Shown here in pieces: positions 33,382 to 44,099 of a DNA stretch of 64,000 nt. The stretch covers positions 7,594,349 through 7,658,348 of the forward strand of contig QVOM02000103.1 of NCBI GenBank assembly GCA_003586115.2, given 5' to 3'. The stretch comes from Salvator merianae. Taxonomy: Eukaryota; Chordata; Lepidosauria; Squamata; Teiidae. Both the position numbers and the translations under genes were made by a program. Each line of letters starts with the position of its first letter. Position 1 is the first letter of the stretch. The notes below the pieces were generated by a model, which did not search any database, was not told the DNA's origin, and was given only the letters and a program-made list of their open reading frames with translations.

Positions 33382-34660
33382 TTTTCCATGAAATGAGTTT
33401 AGGATTATCGCTTTTGTTAGCTTTATTAAATTTAGGCTTAGAACTTTAAATTTTCAAAAATGACATAATCAAGAAATGTTCATCTGCATAAAGATATTAT
33501 ATGTTAAAACATGTTGTTTTAAACCCAAAAATGTCCACTCAAGAATGGATCAGTAAATCTGGTAACATGGACAATAGTGAAGTATTTGTACATATAAATT
33601 TCAGTTGTACCTCAAATAAATGATAGCAGTAGAAATTGTAATCCCGTGTTGTCTAAAAACTACCATCTGGAAGTGTTATGGTCTGTTGGGAATTAATTTC
33701 CATGCTGTTGTATATCTTATGTCATAATATTAATATGGTTCTCCATGACCAATTTTCTTAATTTTCCTTGTGGAATATTGCACCATGCTAATTAACTACA
33801 CTGACACCATTATTATAACTCTTCCAGTGGAAAACCTTTTTGCTTTTGTCAATAAAGGCTGTAGGTGTTTTTGTACTCACATGAAAATCACTATGAAATG
33901 TCTCTTCTATTCATTTTTAATGGCACGCCAAATTAAAATGTGGCATGTGTATGGGTTGTATATCCAATTATATCTCTTCACTGACTGAAGGTTGCTAAAG
34001 ATTCTGTTAGCTAAAATTGCAAGGCTGGACAAAGAGACATGGAGGGTGTTTTTTTTTGGGGGGGGTTGCATTTCCTTCCTTACTATTGTTATCCCCATGC
34101 AATTTTTCATACTGTTCCTTTTTCTTATCCTTTGCAGCATTTCTGAAGAAATAGTAGAGAACCGAAAATGAAAGGGGAGAATCCATGAAAATCAGTTTGC
34201 TCCTTTTCATATGTACATATATAACCACATGGCCTTATTGACTGCTTTGCTGAGGGTATATGTAGGAATGAGGATCAGAAACCACCTCCTGACATAGCAA
34301 ATAAAGGGTATAATAAGTTCCTTTTCTTTCCCTTAATTACCTGTTGAGCATGCTTAGTATGTTTTTGAGCAGCTTCTGGTAGATTGTTCCGGAAGGGTTA
34401 GAAGAGATTTGTTTTTCACCATGTGAGACTCGAAGATTTCAGATTATGCAGGCTTGTTTCCCCTTTTTGTTCCAGATTTAAACTGTTGCAGGATCATTTC
34501 CTCTTCTATCTAGATCATCACTACAACCAGAAGTTCTGCAGTAAGAGGAATTGGGCTATCTTTTCCATCTCCTTTCTGTAATGTATTTGTGCTACGGATG
34601 CTATCATATGTGCATCACTATATGTACTGAAGTGAGATTGCGTAACTCTCAACTGGATCT
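33382..34660. other. unassigned sequence
   Basis: No gene recognised; AT-rich. A G/T run lies at about 34050-34070. Confidence 0.4.
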
Positions 34661-34664
34661 GATG

Positions 34665-35479
34665 ATGCTTGTAGATTATGGAAGATTTGGAGATTGAAAG
34701 AAAAGAATTATATTTGATTAGCCAGCTGATTATGGCCACTCACGCTGTAATAGTGGTAAGATGGAAGGATGATACAAAATGGGAGAAAGTCTGATGGTGC
34801 CATTATATTGCTGAATAAATATCAGTGGACTTCTTATGAGAAAAATGGATTAGATATAGTGGAATTAGAGTCATTAACTTGGGAAGACAGCAATGGGCAC
34901 TGTTAATAAATTTTATATTGCAGCAACACTAATTGGGGAACCAGGAATTAGGAGAGGTAATTAATCTAATTCTCCAAGAAGATAGATAAAAGTTGTTTTA
35001 ATTTTCTCTTTTTTCTTTTGACTGTATTATTTATTTATATTTATTTGATTAAAATAATAAACGCACTGCCCTCTATCACCATCTCAGGGTGCTTGACAGA
35101 GAAAAGCTAAAAGAACATTAAAAACAATAGCAATAACTAAAGAACCTTTAGGGATCAAATGCCAGATTAAACAAGAATATTTTTACTAGGCATTGAAAGA
35201 TGCTTAGGTCCTTTCCGCACTGGATACTCCAGGATATACCCCAGAACAGGGGACTGCTGTAGTCTGTTTTAATTCTCAAGCTTCATCCCTAATGGGGGAT
35301 GGTTCCAAAAAAGAATCTAATGGGAGGTGATGTTATAAGAGGTTACTTGATTGTTTATGATTAAGTAGGATAAGGATGTTAAAATTATCTGTTTGTTGAA
35401 TTATTGTCTATTTGTTGAATATTTCTGTATCATTTGCCTTAATTAAAATATTATGAAAAAAAATGCTTGTAGATTATGG
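34665..35479 (+). mobile_element. 5'-truncated L1 insertion with 17-bp TSD
   Basis: ATGCTTGTAGATTATGG occurs exactly at 34665-34681 and 35463-35479. Between them, the start reads EDLEIERKELYLISQLI and VVRWKDD, the last residues of L1 ORF2, and the end is AATTAAAATATTATGAAAAAAA at about 35441-35462. It is a classic target-primed insertion of about 780 bp, itself invaded by a LINE-tail-like segment and a MITE piece (about 35025-35280). Confidence 0.88.
35025..35280 (-). mobile_element. nested LINE tail and MITE end inside the L1
   Basis: 35025-35211 starts with ATTTATTTATATTTATTTG and the words CCATCTCAGGGTGCTTGACAG, the complement of an L2-like 3' tail. 35212-35270 begins GGTCCTTTCCGCACTGGATA and ATATACCCCAGAACAGGGGA, an end of the 181-bp palindromic MITE family. 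Neither has a second end, so limits are approximate. Confidence 0.5.
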
Positions 35480-35612
35480 GGTTCATTCACACCTCCATAC
35501 ATGGCTTTGAAGCTGCTTAGAGATGCTTTCAAGGTGGGATTAGAGGTGGGATGTGAACACAAGGGCCACACACTACTGTTAAGATACTTCTTTTATTATG
35601 TGTGAACAAAGC
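35479..35612. mobile_element. short MITE, 134 bp
   Basis: GGGTTCATTCACAC and GTGTGAACAAAGCC form an imperfect inverted repeat whose TTCACAC core resembles the ends of the GGGCCTGTTCACACTT elements. Related words (GGTTGGAAACAAGAGTGCCACACAC, TTGTTCACAC) recur near 41745-41850. Confidence 0.5.
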
Positions 35613-36006
35613 CTATGATGTAACAGCAACCAGACTTCTGTTTGTATTATAACCTAAATTAGCTAAGTGTTGTTTCAGTTTCTCTGAAATAATAATAATG
35701 ATGATAATAAATGCTTTTAGGTATTATTCTGATCTCTTTCCTCTTAAGAATTATAGGAAGAATACTTGCAGTCATGGTTGGGAGTTCCACTGCCTGAATG
35801 TAAAGAACCCACTAACTCCTCAGGTGGAAAACTACAGTTATATGAATACATGTAAATTATCATTGCTTCCAATAACCATAAAAACTGTCCTATTACAACA
35901 TGACTTGATATTAATCAGTCAATTTATTTATACACCACCATTCCAAATACTGCTTACGGCCATAACAGAGAAAAAAATATAAAACACTTTATGAAAATAT
36001 AACAAT

Positions 36007-36007
<1 letters not shown>
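35613..36007. other. unassigned sequence
   Basis: AT-rich; CAATTTATTTATACACCACCATTCC at about 35920 resembles a LINE-type tail. Confidence 0.4.

Positions 36008-36045
<38 letters not shown>
36008..36045. repeat. (TAG)n microsatellite
   Basis: About 12 perfect TAG units; on the minus strand they create a Thr run in a chance frame. Confidence 0.96.
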
Positions 36046-36820
36046 ACAAGAAAACCAATGAGATGGGATGTAAATAAAACACAGAGCTTAAGATGGCTGT
36101 GGATGGTCTTAAGTTCAAGAAAGCTTAGAATGTGGCATAATTTTGTGAGTATTTGAACATTTGGGAGTCTGGTCCATTCCATAGGGATAGGATCAAAATT
36201 CAGTAGAAATTTGGATTCAAGGTGTGTTTTATGAAATTCTAAAGTTTGAATTCTGACAATTTGACAATTCTGGCAGCTGAACTGAAAGCCTAAATATATA
36301 CAGATTTTTTGTTTTCTTCTGTTTCCTCCTAAACATCTGATGTCGTATTCTGAAGGAACATTTTGGGATAAAAAAATAGGTGCCCTCTTCCAGGAAGGAT
36401 GTATTCTTGCTAAGGTACACCCAAAGACTTTGTGTGTATGTTTGCTGTATGAGTGAGTTTCTGCTTTTTCCAGAGTTAAGATTGCCACTAAAACCACTAC
36501 TGAACTGAAAGCAGAGATCTGAGCTATCTCTTCCACCCTGAGGCTTTGAGCTGTTTTCACTGTTGTTAAGGTCTAGGGCAGCCTGACCTTGCATCTCTGG
36601 GTACTATGGGTACAATTAGCTGGACTTCAAGTGTTTAGATAGCCATTCATGACATCTCCCATCAGGCCAGGCAAGGGGACATGCACAACTGAGGTTTTCT
36701 GGACCCTCTGCCTTTGCTTTTGTCAGCACCAAAGTACCAATAAAGTTCTCCACAGTGCCAAGAACTTTCACTGAGTTGAGCCTTTGCTGATGCTGCAGAA
36801 CGCATTTTAGCCCAATCTCT
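36046..36820. other. unassigned sequence
   Basis: No gene recognised. The 210-codon antisense frame at 35928-36560 includes the trinucleotide repeat and has no domain. Confidence 0.4.
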
Positions 36821-36825
36821 TTTCT

Positions 36826-37530
36826 GAGTGTGTATGCATGTTTTGGCAACATTTTCCCCCTTTGTAAAGATCAAGAGAAGACCCTGGGAAAGGTATAATT
36901 TCTCCCATACCTTTTCCTTAGCCTGTTCCCTCACTTTGCATCCTTACTTTCACTGCATTACTTCAGCTTTGAAAAATGCTACTGCTCTTATAGAAAAGTG
37001 GCGCTGCACCTTGGCTGGGTTACCCCAATTTATTTGGGGGTTACAAATGAAGAAGTAATGGGGAACAGTTGATATATATATGGCAGATAAATTGAGGCTC
37101 TCTGAACCACCTTTCTCCATCTGCGTAAGTGAGCTTCTCAAGCCCTTAATTTCTCTCCCTCTTAATCTGTCTCACCTTTCCAAGCAACTGGTGCTGATTG
37201 GTTAGAAAATCCCCTTTGTCTCCGTAGCCTTGCTGGCTTCATTATTATGTTTCCTTGCCCTGAATTAGCTGCTAGAGCTAATAACTTTTGTTTTAAGACT
37301 GTTCAGGGTACTTTTGCTGCAGTTACAGTTAAAACCTTTCCACTTGATATTTGTTGCCATTCAGTTGTGGATTTTGGTTTTACTGTCTCTCACTTGTAAG
37401 ATGCTGCTGCCATTGGGTTTCATATTCAAAATGTGTCCCCATTTTGACACATTTTCTACTTTTGCCTTGCAATCATGTTATTTTATGTTTTCTACTGTTT
37501 AATAAAAATGCACTTAATATTCAAATTAGT
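36826..37530 (+). repeat. ~700-bp repeat, copy 1
   Basis: By eye this matches 39924-40755 in the same order and orientation: TGTTTTGGCAA, CTGTTCCCTCACTTT, CTACTGCTCTT, GAGGC-CTCTGAACCAC, GGTGCTGATTGGTTAGAAAAT, CCTTGCCCTG, ATTCAGTTGTGGA and TTCTACTTTTTGC/TTCTACTTTTGCC, ending near AATAAA (about 37500). The plus strand also has ATTGG (a reversed CCAAT box). Candidate for an unclassified LTR or other interspersed repeat, or an old local duplication. Confidence 0.75.
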
Positions 37531-38895
37531 CTAGTTAGTTCCTTTCCCTGAGGATCAGCTGCCAACTGATGGTCTGTCAAACCAAACCTTCACTTCTATA
37601 AAAATCCCCTAAGTGACATTGCTGTTAGACACACAACCAGAGTTATTCTTATAACAGAACCATGAGAATTGCTGGCACCGAGCACCATAACTATAGCCAT
37701 AGATAAAAATGACTCCATAAGTTCTATTGTCCAATTAGCACCTTCCTTAAAAGCATTTTATCTGACAAGCTTTTTCCTTTGGCATTCGTGGTTGCAGTTT
37801 TCATACAAATTTAGTGAAAGGGCCCTCCCCACTAGTATATATGATATATAGATATAGGAGAGGTTGATTGACTGTGTTTACTGAAAAACTGGTTCAAAAG
37901 TGCCTTAAAGTATAATGTAGCACTCATGCCTCACCCCATATTAAATCCAGCTTTTCTAGCTTATAATGTTCATGAAAGGGAGAGATGTCATCTAAACCAT
38001 CTTCAAGTGCTTTTTTTTTTTTTTAACTGCATGTGAACATAGCCAATATCAGGAATGACATTAGTCTCTGTGACCTCATTCACATGTTGTTAGGCCCTTT
38101 TTTCTGAATTGGGCTATAAGTATTAAGATAATTGCTCTGAAGTATATGTGATATGCATAGTCACTTGATTCTTAGATAATGTATATTCTCAAGGACGATG
38201 CTATTTATTGCAGAACAGATTTCTGAAGTTAGATGTCTGAAGTGGAATGATGTTACCGCAGTGATGGTAAAGCTCTCTGTACTTTAAGAACAGTTAACAC
38301 ACTTATACATTCAGAGCTTCTGTTTGTTGTTATGCTAATAGCCTGATTTCTTAGAAAGAAATTATGTCTTAAAGAGATTTTCAAAGAACAGACTCCCAAT
38401 CCTTTAAATCTGTTTTTAGGTATCTTGATTTGATGAACAAAAAGGTGCTTAAATTCCATGGTGCTGAACAGAAGCTTTACTACTGTTTTGAGTGCGTCAT
38501 TATTTGAATTGGTGGCTTTGTTGTTCAAAGTTAGGTTTTAATTATAATTAGTCTTTTTAAAATGTGTTTTAATTGCTTATATTATTTCACCTTTCCTGGA
38601 ACCCTGAGGAGAAGGACTGGTTAGAACTGAATCAATTAATCCATCAATAGTTTATATTGAAGTGATGTGTTTCCAAGAAGAGGCTTGTGATCTACAAATC
38701 TAACTATCCTGCTTCCTCATGCTTAATCTGTTGTGAAATCCAGAGTAAACCTGTGGAATCACAATTTTGTTGATTTACTCAAGAAGATGATTAATATTTT
38801 ATTTATATTTTCACAGTAAAGTTATTGCCCTTCAAAGGTATAAGGATCATGACATTCAGTGTTTCCTTTTTCTAGAAAGAAATAAGCCCGCGTGT
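37531..38895. other. unassigned sequence
   Basis: Mostly AT-rich; T-run at 38010-38025. Nothing recognised. Confidence 0.4.
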
Positions 38896-38906
38896 TCAAC
38901 TAATGA

Positions 38907-39110
38907 ATAGGGATGTGCACAAACAAAATTTGTGTTTTTCTTTTGCTGTCAAAGCGAAAACCTGTATTTTCGCTTTGCTGGTGAAGCATAACATCAAGAA
39001 CCTGCTTTTTCGCATTCGTTTTCGCAGTTTTTGCAATGTTTTTCCCATTGAAAATGCCCTTTTCATGGGCAAAAACAGCAAAAACATGAGTATACAATCA
39101 AGTGCTTTGT
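38907..39110 (+). repeat. possible GGGATGTGCAC-type MITE fragment
   Basis: Begins TAGGGATGTGCACAAAC, similar to the TAGAGATGTGC end of the MITE at 62996-63302, and continues with a series of T-rich and TTTTCGC/GCGAAAA inverted words (for example at 38955 and 38970). No matching right end was found. Confidence 0.5.
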
Positions 39111-39920
39111 TACTGTGAGGGGATGAATGGTTCAATTCCATTGAATATGGAAATGCAAAAAACTACATTTTTTATTCGATGCAAATATCCGCACGTATAA
39201 AATATTTGATTGAATATTTCTACTACTGAATCTGCCTCTACAGGTATATATACAAACTTCTAGACATGTTGTTCATCACTCCTGAAAGCTACTGTAATAT
39301 CCTACTGTCTCGTGATATCAATCACAGTGGACCTCACTTCCATCTTTTACATCTGAGATGAAAGACATCCTCTTGGTAATAGAATATATTCATGAAAAAA
39401 AAGTGATTCTAAAATTAAATTGAGAACAGACAAGCAAAGGAACACATTTGTGCTTTGAATACGTCCAAATTAACTAATTTGATAATTAACATAGAAAGAG
39501 TCTTTCTCTTCAAATATAAGAACACAGAGAATAAAGCACACAATGGAGCTGTTCACAGAAGAAAGCATTCTGCTCTGGAAAGCCTTAATTAATTTTGCAA
39601 ACGTGGGCTTTAATTACCAGAGTGCTGTGCTTACTAATAGTCAATACATCAGAGGACCTATTCCTTGTGTTCCAAAAAAGAAGTGATCTTTGCTAAGGAC
39701 CACATTCTACATATCTTTATAGAATACCCGTTTGATAGTTTTAACTCTGTGCCATTTTAAATTGCGTAAGGCAAAGAAAAATGCTGCTACTAGGTTTGTG
39801 CTACAGAACATTTGAATGGTTGCCATATTCTAGCTTCCCATATTTTCACAGCAAAATCCGCATGCTAACTTGGCACATTTTATTCTAATGATATTACAAA
39901 TAAAATGGCCATTCAGATTG
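39111..39920. other. unassigned sequence
   Basis: AT-rich, nothing recognised. Confidence 0.4.
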
Positions 39921-39923
39921 AAA

Positions 39924-40755
39924 AAGTGTGTGTTTTGGCAATATTTGTCTCCTTCTCAAACTGTGAAACCTATTCCCGATCAAAGGAAGAGAAAGGCAGA
40001 ATTCCTTTCACACATTTTTATCATCCTGTTCCCTCACTTTTCGTTCTACTTTTATTTCAATACTTAAATTTTGAAAAAAACTCTACTGCTCTTTTAGAAA
40101 AAGGGAGTTGCAGTTTGGATGAGTTGCCCTAATTCATTTGGGGACACAATTGATGAAGTATTCGGGAAGAGTTGATATACGTGTGGGCAGCTAAACTGAT
40201 AGGATACGTGATAGTCACAGAGAAGCAGCTAGATTGAGGCACTCTGAACCACAACACTACCTCTCTGCAACTGTGTAAGTGAGCTTTCCAAGCCCTTGAC
40301 TTCTCAGCCTCTAATCTGCCTCACCTATCCTAGCAACTGGTGCTGATTGGTTAGAAAATCCCCTTTGTGTCCCTAGCCTTCTTGGCTTCTCTGTTCCATT
40401 TCCTTGCCCTGTATTAACTGTTAGGGGTAAGAACTTTTATTCTACGCCTGTTTGGAATACTTTTGACACAGTTACAGTTGTAGTTAAAACCTCTTCACTT
40501 AGTGCATGTTGCTATTCAATTGTGGAGTTTTGTTTTTCTCTTTTTACTTCCTTTCAGTTGTGAGTTTCTGTTGCCATTGGATTTAATTTTTCCCCATTTT
40601 CTTCATCCTCATCCATTTATTTGTATATCACCTTTCCATTGTATGCTTAAGGCAGTTTACAAACAATTAACAAAATACAGAGAAATTATTGGAATTACTA
40701 TCTTGACATAGTTTCTACTTTTTGCGCTGTAATAAAGTTGTTTTATGTGAGCACC
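39924..40755 (+). repeat. ~700-bp repeat, copy 2, with small insertion
   Basis: Counterpart of 36826-37530, with the same landmarks plus an extra segment at about 40600-40700 (CATTTATTTGTATATCACC and AAGGCAGTTTACAAACAATTAAC), which looks like a LINE or SINE tail inserted after duplication. A further short extra block is at about 40175-40235. The end has AATAAAG at about 40732. Confidence 0.75.
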
Positions 40756-40774
40756 TTTTTCCAGCTCTGACTAG

Positions 40775-41432
40775 TTTGCCAGCTATGGCCCCTTCTGGAC
40801 AGAGATGACCTGGCCACAATAATCCATGCTCTGGTAACTTCTAGATTGTCATACACTTCTATGTCACACATTTTATGTGGGGCTGCCTTGAAGACGGTTT
40901 GGAAGCTGCAGCTAGTGCAGAACACTGCAGCTAGACTACTGCCCAGAATGGCTGGCCAGATGCATGACATGTCAGTCTTAACAGAGCTGAACTGGTTTCC
41001 AATTTGCTTCTAAGTCCAATTCAACCTATAAGGTCCCAGATATGTAAAGCAATGCCTTCTGTCATACCAACGTGCCCATGCATTAAGATCTGCAGGGGAA
41101 GTCTTCTGGTTATACTGCTACATTCAGTAGTTAAAGGGATGGGGATAGGATCTTCTCAGTAATCGTCCCCAGATTATGGAATAGTCTCCCTCTGGAGGTG
41201 TGCCAGACACCTTCACTTCATATATTCAGGAAATCCAGTGAAAACACACCAATTTACCATAGTCTTTGGCAAAGAAAACAACTTCTCCTCCCCCCTTTCA
41301 GGCACTATTATTGTTTTAAGTGAGTTCATTTTATATTTTGTTTTTGTTGCTGTAAACCACCCTGAGACCATCAGATATAGGGCCGAATAAAAATGCAGAT
41401 TAAATAAATAAATATATAAATAAGTACTGCAC
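40775..41432 (+). mobile_element. L2 LINE, 3' end
   Basis: Reads like the C-terminal coding and 3'UTR of an L2: about 40910 CAGAACACTGCAGC, then GAGCTGAACTGGTTTCC and AAGTCCAATTCAA (the LxWLP-type block of the ORF2 C-terminus), CTCCCTCTGGAGGTGTG, and the tail GTAAACCACCCTGAGACC followed by TAAATAAATAAATA. Heavily decayed; no open frame. Confidence 0.65.
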
Positions 41433-42360
41433 AACAACTTCAGTTCAAACAACACGTTCTGATTTGGTATTTTGTTTTGTTTTTAAAGGGTAAGGCTGCA
41501 AGAGAGGTGCGGAAGAAGGAAAGAGAAACCCACGTCATCCAAGCTGCCTTTGCTGACGCAAATACACCTCACCCATAAGCCATCCTCTCACAGGCCACAT
41601 TATTATGCACAGGGCATACCTTATCCCCATCTTGGGGAAGAACATTTCCACTCATCCTAATACTAAAGTATCTGGGGACCCACACTCATGTCCTTGGGAG
41701 CAGGGACTGTGTAAAGAACTTCTGAGGCAGCTTAGAGTTGACTTCAAGATGGGATTGTTCACACTCAGTCTATCCTTTCTCAGTAACATTCTGTACTAGA
41801 AAAGGTGAATTAGAGAAGGGTTGGAAACAAGAGTGCCACACACTTTCTCTCTGAGACTCCTGTGAGCTGTTTTTTTGTTTGTTTGTTTTGTCTGAACATA
41901 GGGTATGAGGAATGACAACAAAACCACAAAATTGCATCTGACTCCTTCAGTTGTTTTGCTGCATCTTGTGGATACATATGAAGACACTAAAAGGGCTGCC
42001 TACACCTGTTCATGGCACATGAGGCATTTGTAGCCATCAGCATGGTCTTGTAAAAAGGTCTGCCCTCCCTAGCCCACTTACTGTGGTAAGTGGATCCACT
42101 GCCACAACCATACTCCTCTTAATCACTAAAAAAGATTACAAATAATTTATTTACCCTGACTGACTTTACAACTCAGTAGCACTTACATAAAAATCTGAAT
42201 TTATTTTATTCTCATATTTAAGAGGAGTAATATGACTTCAAAGCCAGGACCTGACATAAATTTTCTTTTCCCCACTTCCCCACAGAGAATCTTAATAGCT
42301 AAAGGAATGTACAGAAACAGGAAAGGGAATAGGCAGTTGTGTACCGTACCAGGTGACTGA
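41433..42360. other. unassigned sequence
   Basis: 41660-41870 shares words with 35490-35600 (see the short MITE there). Otherwise nothing recognised. A (GTTT)n run at about 41872-41890. Confidence 0.4.
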
Positions 42361-42362
42361 TT

Positions 42363-42496
42363 TTCTAGAGATGTGCATGAACCTGTTTTGGGTTATTCTG
42401 TTCTAATTGAATTAAACTTCAGAGTGCTAGGCACAGTTCAAAGCAAGTCCAGTGGTTCACAAGAAGTGGTTTGCACACCCCAATCACCTTCCTGCT
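42363..42496 (+). repeat. left end of a TAGAGATGTGC element
   Basis: TCTAGAGATGTGCATGAACC resembles the left end of the MITE at 62996-63302. Its right end is not visible, perhaps because the neighbouring palindromic elements replaced it. Confidence 0.45.
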
Positions 42497-42590
42497 GGGA
42501 AGTGCGAACAGGCTCATGGACTGCAGGTGGCTGGAAGCACTCCATTGTGCTTCCAGCCACCTGCAGTCCATGGGCCTGTTCGCACTTCCC
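42497..42590. repeat. 94-bp near-perfect palindrome
   Basis: Arms 42497-42540 and 42547-42590, 44 nt each with a single mismatch, and a 6-nt loop TCCATT. Each arm contains a copy of the element terminus (GGGAAGTGCGAACAGGC and its reverse), so two transposon ends face each other across a short palindromic spacer. Confidence 0.95.
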
Positions 42591-43153
42591 ACACTAGAAA
42601 GGGCTAATGAGGCCCGATCGCACTACAGGGGGAGAGGCCCAGTGCGCACACATGAGCCACATCATTGGTGTGCATGCTGCATGGGTCTCCCAATCACCAT
42701 GGTAGTGGCCTTACACCCGGTGGCCACTGCTGCAGCGACTGCCCTTCACACCCACGATTGGGCACAGAAGCACCAGACGGGGTGCAGCGTGGACCCATCT
42801 GGCATTCCAGGTCTGATCGTAGCGGCATGGGCCCTACTGGGGTCTCATGCGGGCCCATTCCGACCCACACAAAGGTATAGGCCCCATTGCCCATCATGCA
42901 CTGCGTGATAGGTGGGCTGATCACCCAGAAGATGGCCACCGCCACCGTGGAAAAGGCAGGTGTGAACAAATCCTCACTGAAGCTCACATTGAGCTTCAGG
43001 TGAGGATTCAGACACCTTTTTACTTGTCTAGCAGTAGTAGGGATCAGCAGCAGATGAGGTCCGCTGCCAGTCGCTACGGCTGTCCTCTGGTGCGAACGCA
43101 CTTGTCTAGTGAGCGTTCCTGATGATCACTAGTTGCAAGTGTGAAAAGGTCCC
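42572..43153. mobile_element. non-autonomous DNA transposon (GGGCCTGTTCGCACTT family)
   Basis: Left end GGGCCTGTTCGCACTTCCC, right end AAGTGTGAAAAGGTCCC. At 582 bp it is close in size to 13239-13819 (581 bp). It is GC-rich inside and contains a further hairpin at 42969-43008 (TCCTCACTGAAGCTCA with a 4-base loop). Frames here (42471-42908 and antisense 42694-43101) are products of GC-rich repeat sequence. Confidence 0.68.
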
Positions 43154-43198
43154 ATGTGAATGCATTGTGACTCACCCAGATCATACTGCATCCTTACC
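43154..43198. other. short gap
   Basis: Joins the transposon to the tandem array; contains one degenerate CATTGTGACTC word that may be a partial unit. Confidence 0.35.
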
Positions 43199-43350
43199 CA
43201 TTGCATTCTTAGCCCACCACAGCCTACTCTGATTATGTAGTGTCTTACTCCATTATGTTCCCAGCCTACCTCAGCCCATCCTGATCAGACTGGTGTACCC
43301 CATTACATTTCTAATCTCCCACAGTCTACCTTGATTGCACCCTATCAAAT
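43199..43350. repeat. decayed minisatellite, about 50-bp unit
   Basis: Three units start CATTGCATTC (43199), CATTATGTTC (43251) and CATTACATTT (43301), each followed by AGCCYACC/AATCTCCC, CAGYCYA and TGATY words. A weaker copy may follow at about 43351-43410. Confidence 0.7.
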
Positions 43351-44095
43351 TCTGAGCATCTTGCTTCTTTTTCCTGGCATACACAGTCTACTGCAATCCT
43401 GTCTACAGTCTCACTATTGAGTCTGCAGTCCCCTTACCTTTTTACATCCCATCTTCCAGGTGGCCCAGACTGGTCTGCTGCCAGCAGCCATATGGTTTCA
43501 CAGCAGGATGATCAATCTGATTTTGCAGCCTATTAGTTCTTACAGCATGGGGGACTATGGTCTTCTCAGCAGTCCAACCATGGCTTGACCATGATTGCCC
43601 AAGTCTACTCGCATGTCCAATATTATGTGATAGAGCAATGCTTAGCTTGCAGGGAAGCTTCCTGACTAAAACTTATTGTACAGCAGTGACCTCTCTTGTT
43701 TCTAGGCTTTATGGAGCTAGTTGTACATGGAAATGTGATCAACCAAATTCCAGATGACCAGACCAGAGTGGCTTTATCAGTTTACTGTCTAGAGCAGCAC
43801 CATCTCCATGGTGTTGTCCAGGAACAGTTACTAGAAACTTCGGTTTCTAATTTCAGTTGTTTTGTACCCAGTCTGATGATCTCTCAAGGGAGGAAACTCC
43901 ATATGCATGATAGGCAGGTGCACTGGAGTGTGGAGTATAAATGACTTAGTAAGTTCCAACTATGGGGCTAGGATTTCCATTAGAATTAAGATCATTTTTG
44001 CACTTACCTTACTGGGCTGGTCCAGTTCTGAGGGTCTAGTTGAAGGATGGACTAATAGAAGAGGCTCTGATCCCACATGCTTGGGAATTGGTGTG
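43351..44095. other. unassigned sequence
   Basis: No gene recognised; frames at 43557-44101 are short and unmotivated. Confidence 0.4.
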
Positions 44096-44099
44096 CTAT

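Noticed and set aside
36008..36045. Possible CRISPR or satellite array
   Set aside because: A simple (TAG)n microsatellite in vertebrate DNA, with no spaced repeats.
35928..36560. 210-codon antisense frame
   Set aside because: Passes through the (TAG)n repeat (Thr run); the rest has no domain and no conserved neighbour.
42497..42590. microRNA precursor
   Set aside because: The hairpin is near-perfect over 44 bp and built from transposon ends; a normal precursor has bulges and conservation. Kept as a palindrome finding with small-RNA reads as the test.
42471..43122. Several frames of 70-145 codons
   Set aside because: Inside the GC-rich non-autonomous transposon and present on both strands.
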